A stretch of DNA of 64,000 bases from Symbiodinium natans (GCA_905221605.1 CAJNDS010002164.1:186001-250000), one strand, 5' to 3'. Shown: positions 45,330 to 57,645, numbered from the stretch's first letter. The notes: a model not told the origin generated them from the letters alone. Numbers and translations: made by a program.

Positions 45330-48045
45330 TTTTACCAGGCAAGTCCACTTTGCCATCCTCCCCCTTTGCCTGGCGCGCTGAAGTCCTCCAGGCCTCGATG
45401 TCACAAAGGACACCCGATTGCCAGAATGTGCGGCGTAAACATGCGAAACATGGCTGTGCAGGAAGCAGTGTAAGCAGCATTTATGACTCTCGAACCACAC
45501 CAAGGTTAAGAGATGAACCAACAGTTTTCTGGGCTGCCAGTACGATCGGCGGAAATTTGGCCGCTTTCCAGCTCAAGTACTCACGAGGAATAGTCATGAA
45601 TAATCGGCGAATAATCGGCGAATACCCAACGAACAAAGCTTGGAGCTAAAGCGCGGCCCGTTCAACGAGCGCCGTGCCCGTCGGCCGCAAGACCGCCCGG
45701 TGCCGCGGCGGCCACACCTTTAGGCATTCCCATCGCCCACATTGATTCAGGCGGCCACTCACGGAATCCCCTAGCACGGGCTTGCAATTGCATTCGCCCT
45801 CCACAGCTTCATCAATGATTGTTAGGTGTAAAAAATGACAAAATCGAGACCTCTGCACATCACTGGCCTTCGAGGAGAGAAGCTGTGCCTCATCCACCTG
45901 TCAATGCCAAGCAGACGCCACGTGCGACTCTTGTGCAGAGACTTCGCAGCGAGTTGGACCTGAGAGTCGGAACCGGCACACGCCAGCAGCCTCGGACATC
46001 GCAGCACAATTGGCACGAGATCAGCTTCATGGTAGCTAGGTTTCAACAACTCGGTATGTGGTGTACTGCCTTACAGCACTGCTCGAAGCAAAGGACGCTT
46101 CGTGCCGAAATCAGCAAGGAGTGCGTTGCACTGAACAGTCATCTTCAGAATTCTTCAGAGAAGCTCTGCTTCTCTGAGAGGGCCTGCAAGATGAGCAGCG
46201 GGTGCTTCTCCGAGAGGGAGACTGCTGGGTGCGCGGCACATCTGGCAGCGCAGCCCTCATCGGAACCATGGCCTCGAGGGCTGTGGTGGGAACGGGGCGC
46301 CAGTGGAGGTATGCAAAGCCATGAAATCCCTCCTCTGCCAAGACCGTACCGGCACTCTCCAGAGTCACCTGCACGCAGCATATGGCAGCATCGTACGGGG
46401 GATCTGCAGGTCGGGGGGAGAGGAGAAGCCTCCTTCAAACTTAAGCGCCCTTGCAAGCACTGCAACCTAGCGGGGGGTTCTTGTTATGGGTAAACGCGAA
46501 ATCCGAAGATGTCGGAGATATCGCAGTTGCTGGTGACTGCGTCCCTGGCCACACGGCCTTGATTTGGTCTGCACTGCAGAAGTTCAATGCCCGCAGCAGC
46601 ATCTCCTGTGAAGGCCACACGCAAGGACAGGAAAGACAAAGGGGCGAGGTCTACAAACGCAAATTGCGGCGGCTTGCTTGGAGTGTCTGAATTCTGAAGA
46701 CTTGATGCAAGCAAATGAACCAATGAAAGCATCGGGCCGGAAAGAAATAGAACTACTTGCACAACATTACAACGCATGTTCGTTGGCATTCCCACATGCG
46801 CCCACACATTTTTGAAACGGCTGTAGTCCGGCGACTGCTGTGCCGCACATGAATTTCTGTGCGGCTCCTGCTTCAGCCCAGGCCCAAGGAAACACAAGCA
46901 ACATGCATCTCCGGTGATTGAGTGGCTTGGGAACGTCACGGAATCTGCATGACAGCTGTAGGATGATGTATGGCTCTCAGGCGTCAGGCGTGGGCAAGCC
47001 TGGACATGGAGTCAGTATACTCAGTAGCTCAGGTGCAGTACTAAGGGAACTGTACTGTCTGTGGCTGAGCATGCGAACTGTACAGCACATCTGCCCCTGG
47101 AGTCCCCAAGTACCACAGGTTACTCACCTTTTCCAAGTAGCTGGTAGCATACCCTGTTCCACCCAGGGCTGGTACTCGGAGCTTTCAGAAACGCGACTCA
47201 AATGAGGCAACAATTGCTGCCCTGCCATGCTTGGGGCAGATGTGGGAACACGCTTCGACGAGTCCAGGCACCCTTCACTTTGAAGCAGGTTCTTGCATCG
47301 CTTCAGGTGTGGAAACTCCAGTCAATGATCAGAAAATGTTTATTTGCCAAACAAAACGTGGCAGACTCCACAAATCCCCGCAATTTGCTCTATGATTGTA
47401 TGCAGCTCTATGCTCACTGCAGAGCATAAAAGCAATCTGCCCGTCCCTGCAGAGAGTTCGGCAGCAGAGGCTGTTCACGAGCCACCATTGCCGGCACCAA
47501 ACTGGCGTATTCCTTCCCTCAGCTCGCGCACCTGGCGACTGCGAGACATGCACAGTCAGCTACCGTGGGGGGGGGGTACTTTCTCGTGCTCTTCCATATA
47601 GCCCGTCCTGAACCAAAAAAACAACAACCCCTCCTTCTCGTGTCCATCACGGAGAGGAAAAAAAACAGGAGGTGCAAGCAGGGCAGCCTTCTGCAGCAGC
47701 CCCGCTGTGTAGTTTGTCTTCTTGCACTCCTCGGAGAGGGTCACTGCACGGCTCGCAAGCCCTCAAACCCAAGCAGAACCATCTGGAACCCTAAACCCTT
47801 ACGTATCACTTAGCCCTACACCCTACTTAAACCCTAAGAGCCCTAAGCAAGCCCCTTAAGCCCTTAGCCCTAAACCCTGCCTATCTGACGGTCCCCAGGG
47901 CCACTCTCAGGCCGACGCTTCGTGCTGCGCATCCTCGGCAACCTGATTCAGTGAAGCTCCGACTGTGCTCCTACTCCGACTGACGCTCAAATCTTAGCTT
48001 GATGGGCTCATGGGGTTTAATTATTAGGCTCTTGGGCGAAGACCA
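45330..48045. other. Low-information stretch with possible minus-strand exons
   Basis: Candidate minus-strand pieces are 45957-45900 (AAKSLHKSRTWRLLGID, between a plausible AG and GT) and 46620-46500 (ALNFCSADQIKAVW or the overlapping frame DAVTSNCDISDIF). I could not assign a family or join them. Degenerate CCCTAAA words lie at 47785-47880, close to the 3' end of the methyltransferase gene. Confidence 0.25.
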
Positions 48046-48047
48046 GT

Positions 48048-51000
48048 TCAGATCCATTTTCGCCACAGCCACAGGTCGTCCTGATAGATGTGTCCGCGCA
48101 GAATATAGTCGCGCATGGCTGTGGCGTCCTGTACGCTGTGCCCCCGGATCGTGCTCCCAGCAAAGCCCAAGGCAGCAATGCCCTCGAAGATCTCAGCTCC
48201 CTCGTTCCTGGAGTATCCCGTGTGGTGCCACCACATCGGAGTCACCTCCACCACCATGTTCGAAATCTGCCAAGATTGAAGAAGCGGCAGCATAGCTTCC
48301 AGTATCTGAAGTTCATTTCCTTCAGTGTCGACTTTGATCAGTTGTATCTTGCTGCTGTCAGACAAGCCCACCAGCTCCAGCATGTCGGACACCGGCAGGA
48401 AGGGAATTTGCGTTGCCATCTGGGTGTCCTGCGACGCTCCATCAGACCCAAACGCGTCCTTGTGCCCGCGCTCCGCATTTTCGACGGGAAACCTCCCAGA
48501 GCAATGGTTGCCAGGCCACACCGCCAGAGATTTGCCCCACTCCTCCTGTCGACCCACCGGCTGTTGCACGCGCCTTACCTTCCGCTCATCCAAGCCACTT
48601 TCACGGATGGACTGCGAGATTAAAACGTTGCACTCTGGCTGCGGCTCCACGAAAACAACAGCACAGCCCTTCGCCAGTGCAAGCAAGCCGTAGAAGCCGG
48701 TGTTGGACCCAATGTCTAGAACGACAGCCTTCTCCCATGCTTCGCCCGGCGACATGTCCACCTGACAGACGGGATCAAGCGTCTCGTGGAAGATGTCCTG
48801 TACAAACTGTTCGCCTTTCCCCTTCAGCCAACCAAACATGCCGCCGTTGATGTCAAACATGGTGACATGTGAGCTCGCACCATCCACGCGCTGGCCATGG
48901 TGTCGGATGAGTTCGCTCACGTCGTGCCTCGCAGCATTTGCTGGTACTTCTTGCGGCTCCGGAGCAAACAAGGTTTTGGCAGTCTTGCCGAAACCGTCGC
49001 TCCCTCCAGCTGAGAAGGAGCTAGCTGCAAGCGGACGCTGCGTGCTGGTGCCAAAGAGCGTGGGTTCAAGAGTGCTACTGTCTCTGGAGAAGACAAGCTG
49101 TTTCGAAGTGCTGTCTCGCCGAAGCCACAAGTCGTCCTGATAGATGTGTCCGCGCAGAATATAGTCGCGCATGGCTGTGGCGTCCTGTACGCTGTGCCCC
49201 CGGATCGTGCTCCCAGCAAAGCCCAAGGCAGCAATGCCCTCGAAGATCTCAGCTCCCTCGTTCCTGGAGTATCCCGTGTGGTGCCACCACATCGGAGTCA
49301 CCTCCACCACCATGTTCGAAATCTGCCAAGATTGAAGAAGCGGCAGCATAGCTTCCAGTATCTGAAGTTCATTTCCTTCAGTGTCGATTTTGATCAGTTG
49401 TATCTTGCTGCTGTCAGACAAGCCCACCAGCTCCAGCATGTCGGACACCGGCAGGAAGGGAATTTGCGTTGCCATCTGGGTGTCCTGCGACGCTCCATCA
49501 GACCCAAACGCGTCCTTGTGCCCGCGCTCCGCATTTTCGACGGGAAACCTCCCAGAGCAATGGTTGCCAGGCCACACCGCCAGAGATTTGCCCCACTCCT
49601 CCTGTCGACCCACCGGCTGTTGCACGCGCCTTACCTTCCGCTCATCCAAGCCACTTTCACGGATGGACTGCGAGATTAAAACGTTGCACTCTGGCTGCGG
49701 CTCCACGAAAACAACAGCACAGCCCTTCGCCAGTGCAAGCAAGCCGTAGAAGCCGGTGTTGGACCCAATGTCTAGAACGACAGCCTTCTCCCACGCTTCG
49801 CCCGGCGACATGTCCACCTGACAGACAGGATTAAGCGTCTCGTGGAAGATGTCCTGTACAAACTGTTCGCCTTTCCCCTTCAGCCAACCAAACATGCCGC
49901 CGTTGATGTCAAACATGGTGAAATGTGAGCTCGCACCATCCACGCGCTGGCCATGGTGTCGGATGAGTTCGCTCACGTCGTGCCTCGCAGCATTTGCTGG
50001 TACTTCTTGCGGCTCCGGAGCAAACAAGGTTTTGGCAGTCTTGCCGAAACCGTCGCTCCCTCCAGCTGAGAAGGAGCTAGCTGCAAGCGGACGCTGCGTG
50101 CTGGTGCCAAAGAGCGTGGGTTCAAGAGTGCTACTGTTTCTGGCGAAGACAAGCTGCTTCGAAGTGTTGCCAGCACCACTCCAATCGAGAGCCTCTCGCC
50201 GAAGCCACAGGTCGTCCTGATAGATGTGTCCGTGCAGAATATAGTCGCGCATGGCTGTGGCGTCTTGCACGCTGTGCCCCCGGATCGTGCTCCCAGCAAA
50301 GCCCAAGGCAGCAATGCCCTCGAAGATCTCAGCTCCCTCGTTCCTGGAGTATCCCGTGTGGTGCCACCACATCGGAGTCACCTCCACCACCATGTTCGAA
50401 ATCTGCCAAGATTGAAGAAGCGGCAGCATAGCTTCCAGTATCTGAAGTTCATTTCCTTCAGTGTCGATTTTGATCAGTTGTATCTTGCTGCTGTCAGACA
50501 AGCCCACCAGCTCCAGCATGTCGGACACCGGCAGGAAGGGAATTTGCGTTGCCATCTGGGTGTCCTGCGACGCTCCATCAGACCCAAACGCGTCCTTGTG
50601 CCCGCGCTCCGCATTTTCGACGGGAAACCTCCCAGAGCAATGGTTGCCAGGCCACACCGCCAGAGATTTGCCCCACTCCTCCTGTCGACCCACCGGCTGT
50701 TGCACGCGCCTTACCTTCCGCTCATCCAAGCCACTTTCACGGATGGACTGCGAGATTAAAACGTTGCACTCTGGCTGCGGCTCCACGAAAACAACAGCAC
50801 AGCCCTTCGCCAGTGCAAGCAAGCCGTAGAAGCCGGTGTTGGACCCAATGTCTAGAACGACAGCCTTCTCCCACGCTTCGCCCGGCGACATGTCCACCTG
50901 ACAGACGGGATTAAGCGTCTCGTGGAAGATGTCCTGTACAAACTGTTCGCCTTTCCCCTTCAGCCAACCAAACATGCCGCCGTTGATGTCAAACATGGTG

Positions 51001-54000
51001 AAATGTGAGCTCGCACCATCCACGCGCTGGCCATGGTGTCGGATGAGTTCGCTCACGTCGTGCCTCGCAGCATTTGCTGGTACTTCTTGCGGCTCCGGAG
51101 CAAACAAGGTTTTGGCAGTCTTGCCGAAACCGTCGCTCCCTCCAGCTGAGAAGGAGCTAGCTGCAAGCGGACGCTGCGTGCTGGTGCCAAAGAGCGTGGG
51201 TTCAAGAGTGCTACTGTTTCTGGCGAAGACAAGCTGCTTCGAAGTGTTGCCAGCACCACTCCAATCGAGAGCCTCTCGCCGAAGCCACAGGTCGTCCTGA
51301 TAGATGTGTCCGTGCAGAATATAGTCGCGCATGGCTGTGGCGTCCTGTACGCTGTGCCCCCGAATCGTGCTCCCAGCAAAGCCCAAGGCAGCAATGCCCT
51401 CGAAGATCTCAGCTCCCTCGTTCCTGGAGTATCCCGTGTGGTGCCACCACATCGGAGTCACCTCCACCACCATGTTCGAAATCTGCCAAGATTGAAGAAG
51501 CGGCAGCATAGCTTCCAGTATCTGAAGTTCATTTCCTTCAGTGTCGACTTTGATCAGTTGTATCTTGCTGCTGTCAGACAAGCCCACCAGCTCCAGCATG
51601 TCGGACACCGGCAGGAAGGGAATTTGCGTTGCCATCTGGGTGTCCTGCGACGCTCCATCAGACCCAAACGCGTCCTTGTGCCCGCGCTCCGCATTTTCGA
51701 CGGGAAACCTCCCAGAGCAATGGTTGCCAGGCCACACCGCCAGAGATTTGCCCCACTCCTCCTGTCGACCCACCGGCTGTTGCACGCGCCTTACCTTCCG
51801 CTCATCCAAGCCACTTTCACGGATGGACTGCGAGATTAAAACGTTGCACTCTGGCTGCGGCTCCACGAAAACAACAGCACAGCCCTTCGCCAGTGCAAGC
51901 AAGCCGTAGAAGCCGGTGTTGGACCCAATGTCTAGAACGACAGCCTTCTCCCACGCTTCGCCCGGCGACATGTCCACCTGACAGACAGGATTAAGCGTCT
52001 CGTGGAAGATGTCCTGTACAAACTGTTCGCCTTTCCCCTTCAGCCAACCAAACATGCCGCCGTTGATGTCAAACATGGTGAAATGTGAGCTCGCACCATC
52101 CACGCGCTGGCCATGGTGTCGGATGAGTTCGCTCACATCGTGCCTCGCAGCATTTGCTGGTACTTCTTGCGGCTCCGGAGCAAACAAGGTTTTGGCAGTC
52201 TTGCCAAAACCGTCGCTCCCTCCAGCTGAGAAGGAGCTAGCTGCAAGCGGACGCTGCGTGCTGGTGCCAAAGAGCGTGGGTTCAAGAGTGCTACTGTTTC
52301 TGGCGAAGACAAGCTGCTTCGAAGTGTTGCCAGCACCACTCCAATCGAGAGCCTCTCGCCGAAGCCACAGGTCGTCCTGATAGATGTGTCCGTGCAGAAT
52401 ATAGTCGCGCATGGCTGTGGCGTCCTGTACGCTGTGCCCCCGAATCGTGCTCCCAGCAAAGCCCAAGGCAGCAATGCCCTCGAAGATCTCAGCTCCCTCG
52501 TTCCTGGAGTATCCCGTGTGGTGCCACCACATCGGAGTCACCTCCACCACCATGTTCGAAATCTGCCAAGATTGAAGAAGCGGCAGCATAGCTTCCAGTA
52601 TCTGAAGTTCATTTCCTTCAGTGTCGACTTTGATCAGTTGTATCTTGCTGCTGTCAGACAAGCCCACCAGCTCCAGCATGTCGGACACCGGCAGGAAGGG
52701 AATTTGCGTTGCCATCTGGGTGTCCTGCGACGCTCCATCAGACCCAAACGCGTCCTTGTGCCCGCGCTCCGCATTTTCGACGGGAAACCTCCCAGAGCAA
52801 TGGTTGCCAGGCCACACCGCCAGAGATTTGCCCCACTCCTCCTGTCGACCCACCGGCTGTTGCACGCGCCTTACCTTCCGCTCATCCAAGCCACTTTCAC
52901 GGATGGACTGCGAGATTAACACGTTGCACTCTGGCTGCGGCTCCACGAAAACAACAGCACAGCCCTTCGCCAGTGCAAGCAAGCCGTAGAAGCCGGTGTT
53001 GGACCCAATGTCTAGAACGACAGCCTTCTCCCACGCTTCGCTCGGCGACATGTCCACCTGACAGACGGGATCAAGCGTCTCGTGGAAGATGTCCTGTACA
53101 AACTGTTCGCCTTTCCCCTTCAGCCAACCAAACATGCCGCCGTTGATGTCAAACATGGTGAAATGTGAGCCCGCACCATCCACGCGCTGGCCATGGTGTC
53201 GGATGAGTTCGCTCACGTCGTGCCTCGCAGCATTTGCTGGTACTTCTTGCGGCTCCGGAGCAAACAAGGTTTTGGCAGTCTTGCCGAAACCGTCGCTCCC
53301 TCCAGCTGAGAAGGAGCTAGCTGCAAGCGGACGCTGCGTGCTGGTGCCAAAGAGCGTGGGTTCAAGAGTGCTACTGTTTCTGGCGAAGACAAGCTGCTTC
53401 GAAGTGTTGCCAGCACCACTCCAATCGAGAGCCTTTCGCCGAAGCCACAGGTCGTCCTGATAGATGTGTCCGTGCAGAATATAGTCGCGCATGGCTGTGG
53501 CGTCTTGTACGCTGTGCCCCCGGATCGTGCTCCCAGCAAAGCCCAAGGCAGCAATGCCCTCGAAGATCTCGGCTCCCTCGTTCCTGGAGTAGCCCGTGTG
53601 GTGCCACCACATCGGAGTCACCTCCACGGGCGTGGCTGTTTATTCTTTATTCTCGGGGTGTTCTTCTTTGTTCTCGGTCGGCGACAGTTTTGATTTGCAT
53701 ATTGCTGGTTCTTTTTTGGGGCCTTGGGCCCCCAGCCTAATCCAAGGGGTCTTAATTCTATTCTTCTATTCTGCAGCTTGGGTAGCTTGGGCAGTCCTGG
53801 GGGTGGGAGGGATTTAAAAGGGTTTAGTAAGGTTCAGTAAGGTTAAAGCTAAACAGAAGAGTTCAGCTTCTACATCTCCACCCTAACGAAAAACCCCTTT
53901 TCCTACTTGCATAGGACGTTGGCGAATGGTGGGAATGGTGGGCAGTGGCGGGACTGGTAGGTAGTGACGACTGGTGGGCAAGGTGGGAATGGTGGGAATT

Positions 54001-55863
54001 GTGGGTGGTGGACAGTGGGGAATGGCCGGACTGGCGGCAATATGGGCGGAAAATGATGGAAATGATGGGTTATGGTGCGATGGGGAATGGTCTTGCATGG
54101 TGAGTGGGAATGGCGGGACAGGGTGTGTAATGTTGGGAATAGTGCGTGGGGGCGTGCGCGTGCTGGTGCAATGGTGGGTAGTGTGGGGATGGGCAATGGG
54201 GGGCGGAATGGCCAGACCGGCGGCAATGTGGGCGGGAAATGGGGAGAATGGCAGGTCATAGGGAAAATGCGATGATTTGGATGGCGGGGTATGGTAGGAA
54301 TGTTGGGTATGGTGAGTAGTGGTGGGTGTGGACGTGATGGCGGGGCGTGGTACGGAATGGTGGGAATGCTGGTGAATGTTGCAGAATGGTGAGGAATGGT
54401 GCAAATGGTGGTAATGGTGGGAAATGTGGAAATGGTGGAAGTTGTGGAAACGGTGGAGATTGGTGGATGGCGGGTAGTAAGTAAGGATGGGAATGGTGGG
54501 GATGGGGAGCTGGTGGGTAAACGTTGGGTTTGAAGTTTGAATGTTGGGTTGTCATGGTTGGGATGGGGAGTGGTGGATGAAGTCAGGATGACGTCAGGGT
54601 GCAAGGAGGGGAAGCAATCGCTGCGGCCGTCACCGAAAGATGTTTGGTAGGCTCTGAATTTTGGTTGGGGGGGAGGGGGGAAGCAGGAGGCAGGGGAGGG
54701 GCGGAGGGGAGAGACGGAGGGAGGGGGGTAGAGGGTGTTGAGGGGGGAGGGAGTCTTTCAAGCGTAGGGGATAAAACTAACGGGGGGCACTGTGAGCCTA
54801 ACCTGCCAAACCTGGGGGATGCCAATTCAATACATCTCGAAAAACCCTGCCAAGAACTTGATCAGCCCAGGGAAGTTTTGGGGAAAAAAACATCAGAATA
54901 CAACAGCCTGCGCAGCCCCACCTCCACCACCATGTTCGAAATCTGCCAAGATTGAAGAAGCGGCAGCATAGCTTCCAGTATCTGAAGTTCATTTCCTTCA
55001 GTGTCGACTTTGATCAGTTGTATCTTGCTGCTGTCAGACAAGCCCACCAGCTCCAGCATGTCGGACACCGGCAGGAAGGGAATTTGCGTTGCCATCTGGG
55101 TGTCCTGCGACCCTCCATCAGACCCAAACGCGTCCTTGTGCCCGCGCTCCGCATTTTCGACGGGAAACCTCCCAGAGCAATGGTTGCCAGGCCACACCGC
55201 CAGAGATTTGCCCCACTCCTCCTGTCGACCCACCGGCTGTTGCACGCGCCTTACCTTCCGCTCATCCAAGCCACTTTCACGGATGGACTGCGAGATTAAC
55301 ACGTTGCACTCTGGCTGCGGCTCCACGAAAACAACGGCACAGCCCTTCGCCAGTGCAAGCAAGCCGTAGAAGCCGGTGTTGGACCCAATGTCTAGAACGA
55401 CAGCCTTCTCCCACGCTTCGCCCGGCGACATGTCCACCTGACAGACGGGATCAAGCGTCTCGTGGAAGATGTCCTGTACAAACTGTTCGCCTTTCCCCTT
55501 CAGCCAACCAAACATGCCGCCGTTGATGTCAAACATGGTGAAATGTGAGCTCGCACCATCCACGCGCTGGCCATGGTGTCGGATGAGTTCGCTCACGTCG
55601 TGCCTCGCAGCATTTGCTGGTAACTCGGTGGTGCGTGGCCAAAAGAGGCTTTTGTTGCCTGAACTTCTAAGTGCTTGCCCTTGGTAGCTGTGAGGCTGTT
55701 TGATAATTCGGAGGAATGTGAAGTTCCCCCTTGTCCACAGCAGCATGGGCAACAAGAGTACAAGAATAGCGGGAAGCACGGCACACCACGGAACGCGCGG
55801 ACGACAAGCCAGCTCAAAAGTCTCCCTTCGGCCGGCTTCCAAGTCATCTCCACGGCCGCTCAT
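48048..55863 (-). CDS. FkbM-type methyltransferase polyprotein: membrane anchor plus six tandem domains
   Basis: FkbM-family enzymes are SAM-dependent O-methyltransferases. Exon 1 (55863-54922) and exon 2 (53621-48048) join in frame to about 2,171 codons. An ATG at 56013 would add 50 residues; I prefer 55863 because the hydrophobic helix CAVLPAILVLLLPMLLW then lies at about 27-43, like a type II anchor. Domain 1 has the SAM motif VVLDIGSNTG at 155-164, the motif after it FVEPQPECN at 179-187, and KVDTEGNEL at 285-293, the family hallmark. Exon 2 repeats the unit five times (starts 53621, 52541, 51461, 50381, 49301), each 1,080 bp except the last, 1,056 bp, which lacks eight linker codons. It ends with a 65-codon tail. 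Copies differ by only a few substitutions. Domains are separated by a linker of about 65 residues rich in Ser and Thr. All six keep the SAM and DTEGNE motifs. Cellular substrate unknown. Confidence 0.9.
53622..54921 (-). mobile_element. Introner-like intron in the FkbM gene
   Basis: This intron reads GTGGGGCTGCG... to ...CCCGTGGAG on the minus strand (GT-AG, 1,300 nt) and interrupts methyltransferase domain 1 after residue 314. CACCTCCAC occurs on both sides (53619-53627 and 54919-54927). Immediately inside, the ends are inverted: GGGCGTGGCTGTTTATTCT from 53628, and GGGC then GGCTGTTGTATTCT on the other strand ending at 54918. Removing it restores the sequence seen uninterrupted in the other five copies. 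Confidence 0.8.
53920..54565. repeat. GGTGGGAATGGT minisatellite inside the introner-like intron
   Basis: Diverged GGTGGGAATGGTGGG-type units fill half of the intron, with a partial longer-range duplication (GGCGGCAATATGGGCGG near 54030 and GGCGGCAATGTGGGCGG near 54220). The His/Pro-rich minus frames are by-products. Confidence 0.85.
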
Positions 55864-56244
55864 CCGGCACAGGGGGATCAAGAAAGGGTCGACGGCAATA
55901 CCACTCCTACTTGTGAGGGCGGCGCGAAACCTAACTACACAAAAAGGCGGCCTCAAGAGCTGCTCCCTACTTAAGTGACGGCCGCCAAAACTGAGCTGGT
56001 CACACTGCGGCATGAAGCAGTACTTGGAATGCTGCGCGGGTCGATTCGAAAGACACCGACAGCTAGCAGATGGTTCCCAACAACCACCATGGCTGGCAAC
56101 ATCCTGACAATGATGCTGGAAAGCTTCCTATTCTTATCCCATCCGATCTGCGCCTTCAGCTCTCGAGAGGGCGGCGGTGGCTCACTTTGAGAGCGCTCCC
56201 GGTCGGTGGCCGCGATCACCTTGCAGTCTAAGAAGCAAGGGGGC

Positions 56245-56739
56245 TTAGGAAAGATTAGGGAAAGGAGGGAAAGTTTCGAAGGTGGTCATGTTCTCTCTGG
56301 GGAGAAAGGATGAGCTGGGCGAACAACCGCTGTGCACCAGGCTAGCAGCGACATGATTCTTCAGGGCGTGCATGGTGTGAAAACTTTCGCTATGGACTTT
56401 TCCGTCGGTGAAAGGCTGAAGTGAAGGACTGGGCATAGGCCACAGGCCAGCGGCCTTGGAAGAGATCCGGCACATGCACGACGTGCGAAGAGGCAACACT
56501 TGAGCTCTGAAACCACTCCCCACAGTGCCACAAGTCACAAGTTCGTGGTGCCAGGCCTCCTGAGCTGTCAGAAAGCTGTGCTTGTAGTGCAGCACCATCG
56601 GGACGGCTGCTTCCATGTGCATGGCAAGGCGAGCTTCTTCAGTAATCGGGGGGAAACTATGCCTGTTCGGAATTCGAGCCGAAGGCTCCGTGCGAGCTGA
56701 TTTGGCGGCGAGTATTGAACCTTGACTCCCTTCGGCCAC
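56245..56739 (-). CDS. Unrecognised single-exon open frame, 164 codons
   Basis: I do not recognise it. It runs ATG 56739 to stop 56245-56247 with mixed composition and no repeats, on the same strand as the FkbM gene and about 230 bp upstream of that gene's first possible start. It includes ITEEARLAMHMEAAVPMVLH and SFHTMHALKNHVAASL. No signal peptide or membrane helix. It could be an independent short gene or the last exon of one. Confidence 0.35.
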   Translation of the reverse strand: MAEGSQGSILAAKSARTEPSARIPNRHSFPPITEEARLAMHMEAAVPMVLHYKHSFLTAQEAWHHELVTCGTVGSGFRAQVLPLRTSCMCRISSKAAGLWPMPSPSLQPFTDGKVHSESFHTMHALKNHVAASLVHSGCSPSSSFLPRENMTTFETFPPFPNLS

Positions 56740-56924
56740 TTGCCTTGCTTCGATGGTTCAGGCTGCAAAGAACGCGCACTACGTGAGTCCTCCTGGAACG
56801 TGGCTGTGCCCGCCTTTTCATCCACAGGGGCTGCACCCTGGCATGCTCTTCGACTCAAAAAAAGCCATGCTCTCTGTTCTTCTTATGGTTATATTTATGA
56901 ATATGATTTTGTTTTTTGTTATTC

Positions 56925-57073
56925 TTCTTCTGCTTCTTCCTCTTCATCTTCCGCTTCCTCTTCCTCTTCCTCTTTCTCTGTATCTTTCTCTTTATCTTTC
57001 TCTTGTTCTTTCTCTTTCTCGTTCTCTTTCTCTTTCTATTTCTCTTTCTCTTGTTCTTATGCTTCTTCTTCGC

Positions 57074-57105
<32 letters not shown>

Positions 57106-57155
57106 CCTTCTTCTTCATCTTCTTCTTCTGCTTCTTCCTCTGCTTCTTCTTCTCC
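56925..57155. repeat. TTC / TTTCTC pyrimidine repeat
   Basis: CTTCTTCCTC and TTTCTCTTTC units, strongly pyrimidine on the plus strand. The frames (Ser-, Leu- or Phe-rich on plus, Lys/Arg-rich on minus) are by-products. Confidence 0.9.
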
Positions 57156-57327
57156 CCATTTTATGCACATTCAGCACTGCACTTCAATTCAATTAAGTTC
57201 AGCTCCGCTCGCCTTGGTCCGGACAGGGCGCTCGAAGCAGATGCAGGAGAACCTGCCAACAAAAACAAACAGAAGAACGGTCAAAGAGTCAAAGAGCACC
57301 AAGTGTCATGTTGGGTGAAGTAGAGCT

Positions 57328-57645
57328 TCATCGGGCTTCGGAGCTGTTGACATGCCAGGCGCACGCGACTTGAAGCAAGTCTGGTGTTCCGCGTGACGTG
57401 CCTGGCAGAGGAGGAAACAACGGGTTTCGATAGCTACACAGATGGCGATGGATCTGATCTACATAGTGGGTGCGCGACCAACAGATGACGTCTTCCAAGC
57501 AGTTGCAGATCTGCATTTGCTCAAGCGACACATCCGGCAGCAGCAAAGGCGCGGGCAATTGCAACCCGAGCAAGAGAAGAAACACGATGAGCAACCTGGC
57601 TCTGGCAAATGGCTTTCTGCACATGTCTGTGAGGGCGCGGTGCAA
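57328..57645 (-). CDS. Possible signal-peptide exon or small secreted protein
   Basis: I do not recognise it. From an ATG at 57624 the frame reads a basic start (CRKPFARAR) and then LLIVFLLLLGLQLPAPLLL, a good signal peptide or anchor, then QMQICNCLEDVICW with three cysteines. The complementary plus strand (57442-57648, continuing at 57690-57860 as PVELELEDLQHDG and GRQRANEAAK) is also open and protein-like, so the coding strand is unsettled. Confidence 0.3.
   Translation of the reverse strand: MHRALTDMCRKPFARARLLIVFLLLLGLQLPAPLLLPDVSLEQMQICNCLEDVICWSRTHYVDQIHRHLCSYRNPLFPPLPGTSRGTPDLLQVACAWHVNSSEAR

Noticed and set aside
44397-45649. 283-358-codon Arg/Thr/Val-rich frames
   Set aside because: By-products of GAC/GAG triplets. 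Open in several frames at once.
48048-53627. Tandem array of separate monocistronic genes, as often seen in dinoflagellates
   Set aside because: There is no stop codon, spacer or start context between units. The frame is continuous over five units, so a fused polyprotein is the simpler reading.
48090-53693. Series of plus-strand open frames of 113-177 codons repeated every 1,080 bp opposite the FkbM array
   Set aside because: They are antisense shadows of the repeated methyltransferase units. They have no domain, and the same peptide repeats only because the DNA does.
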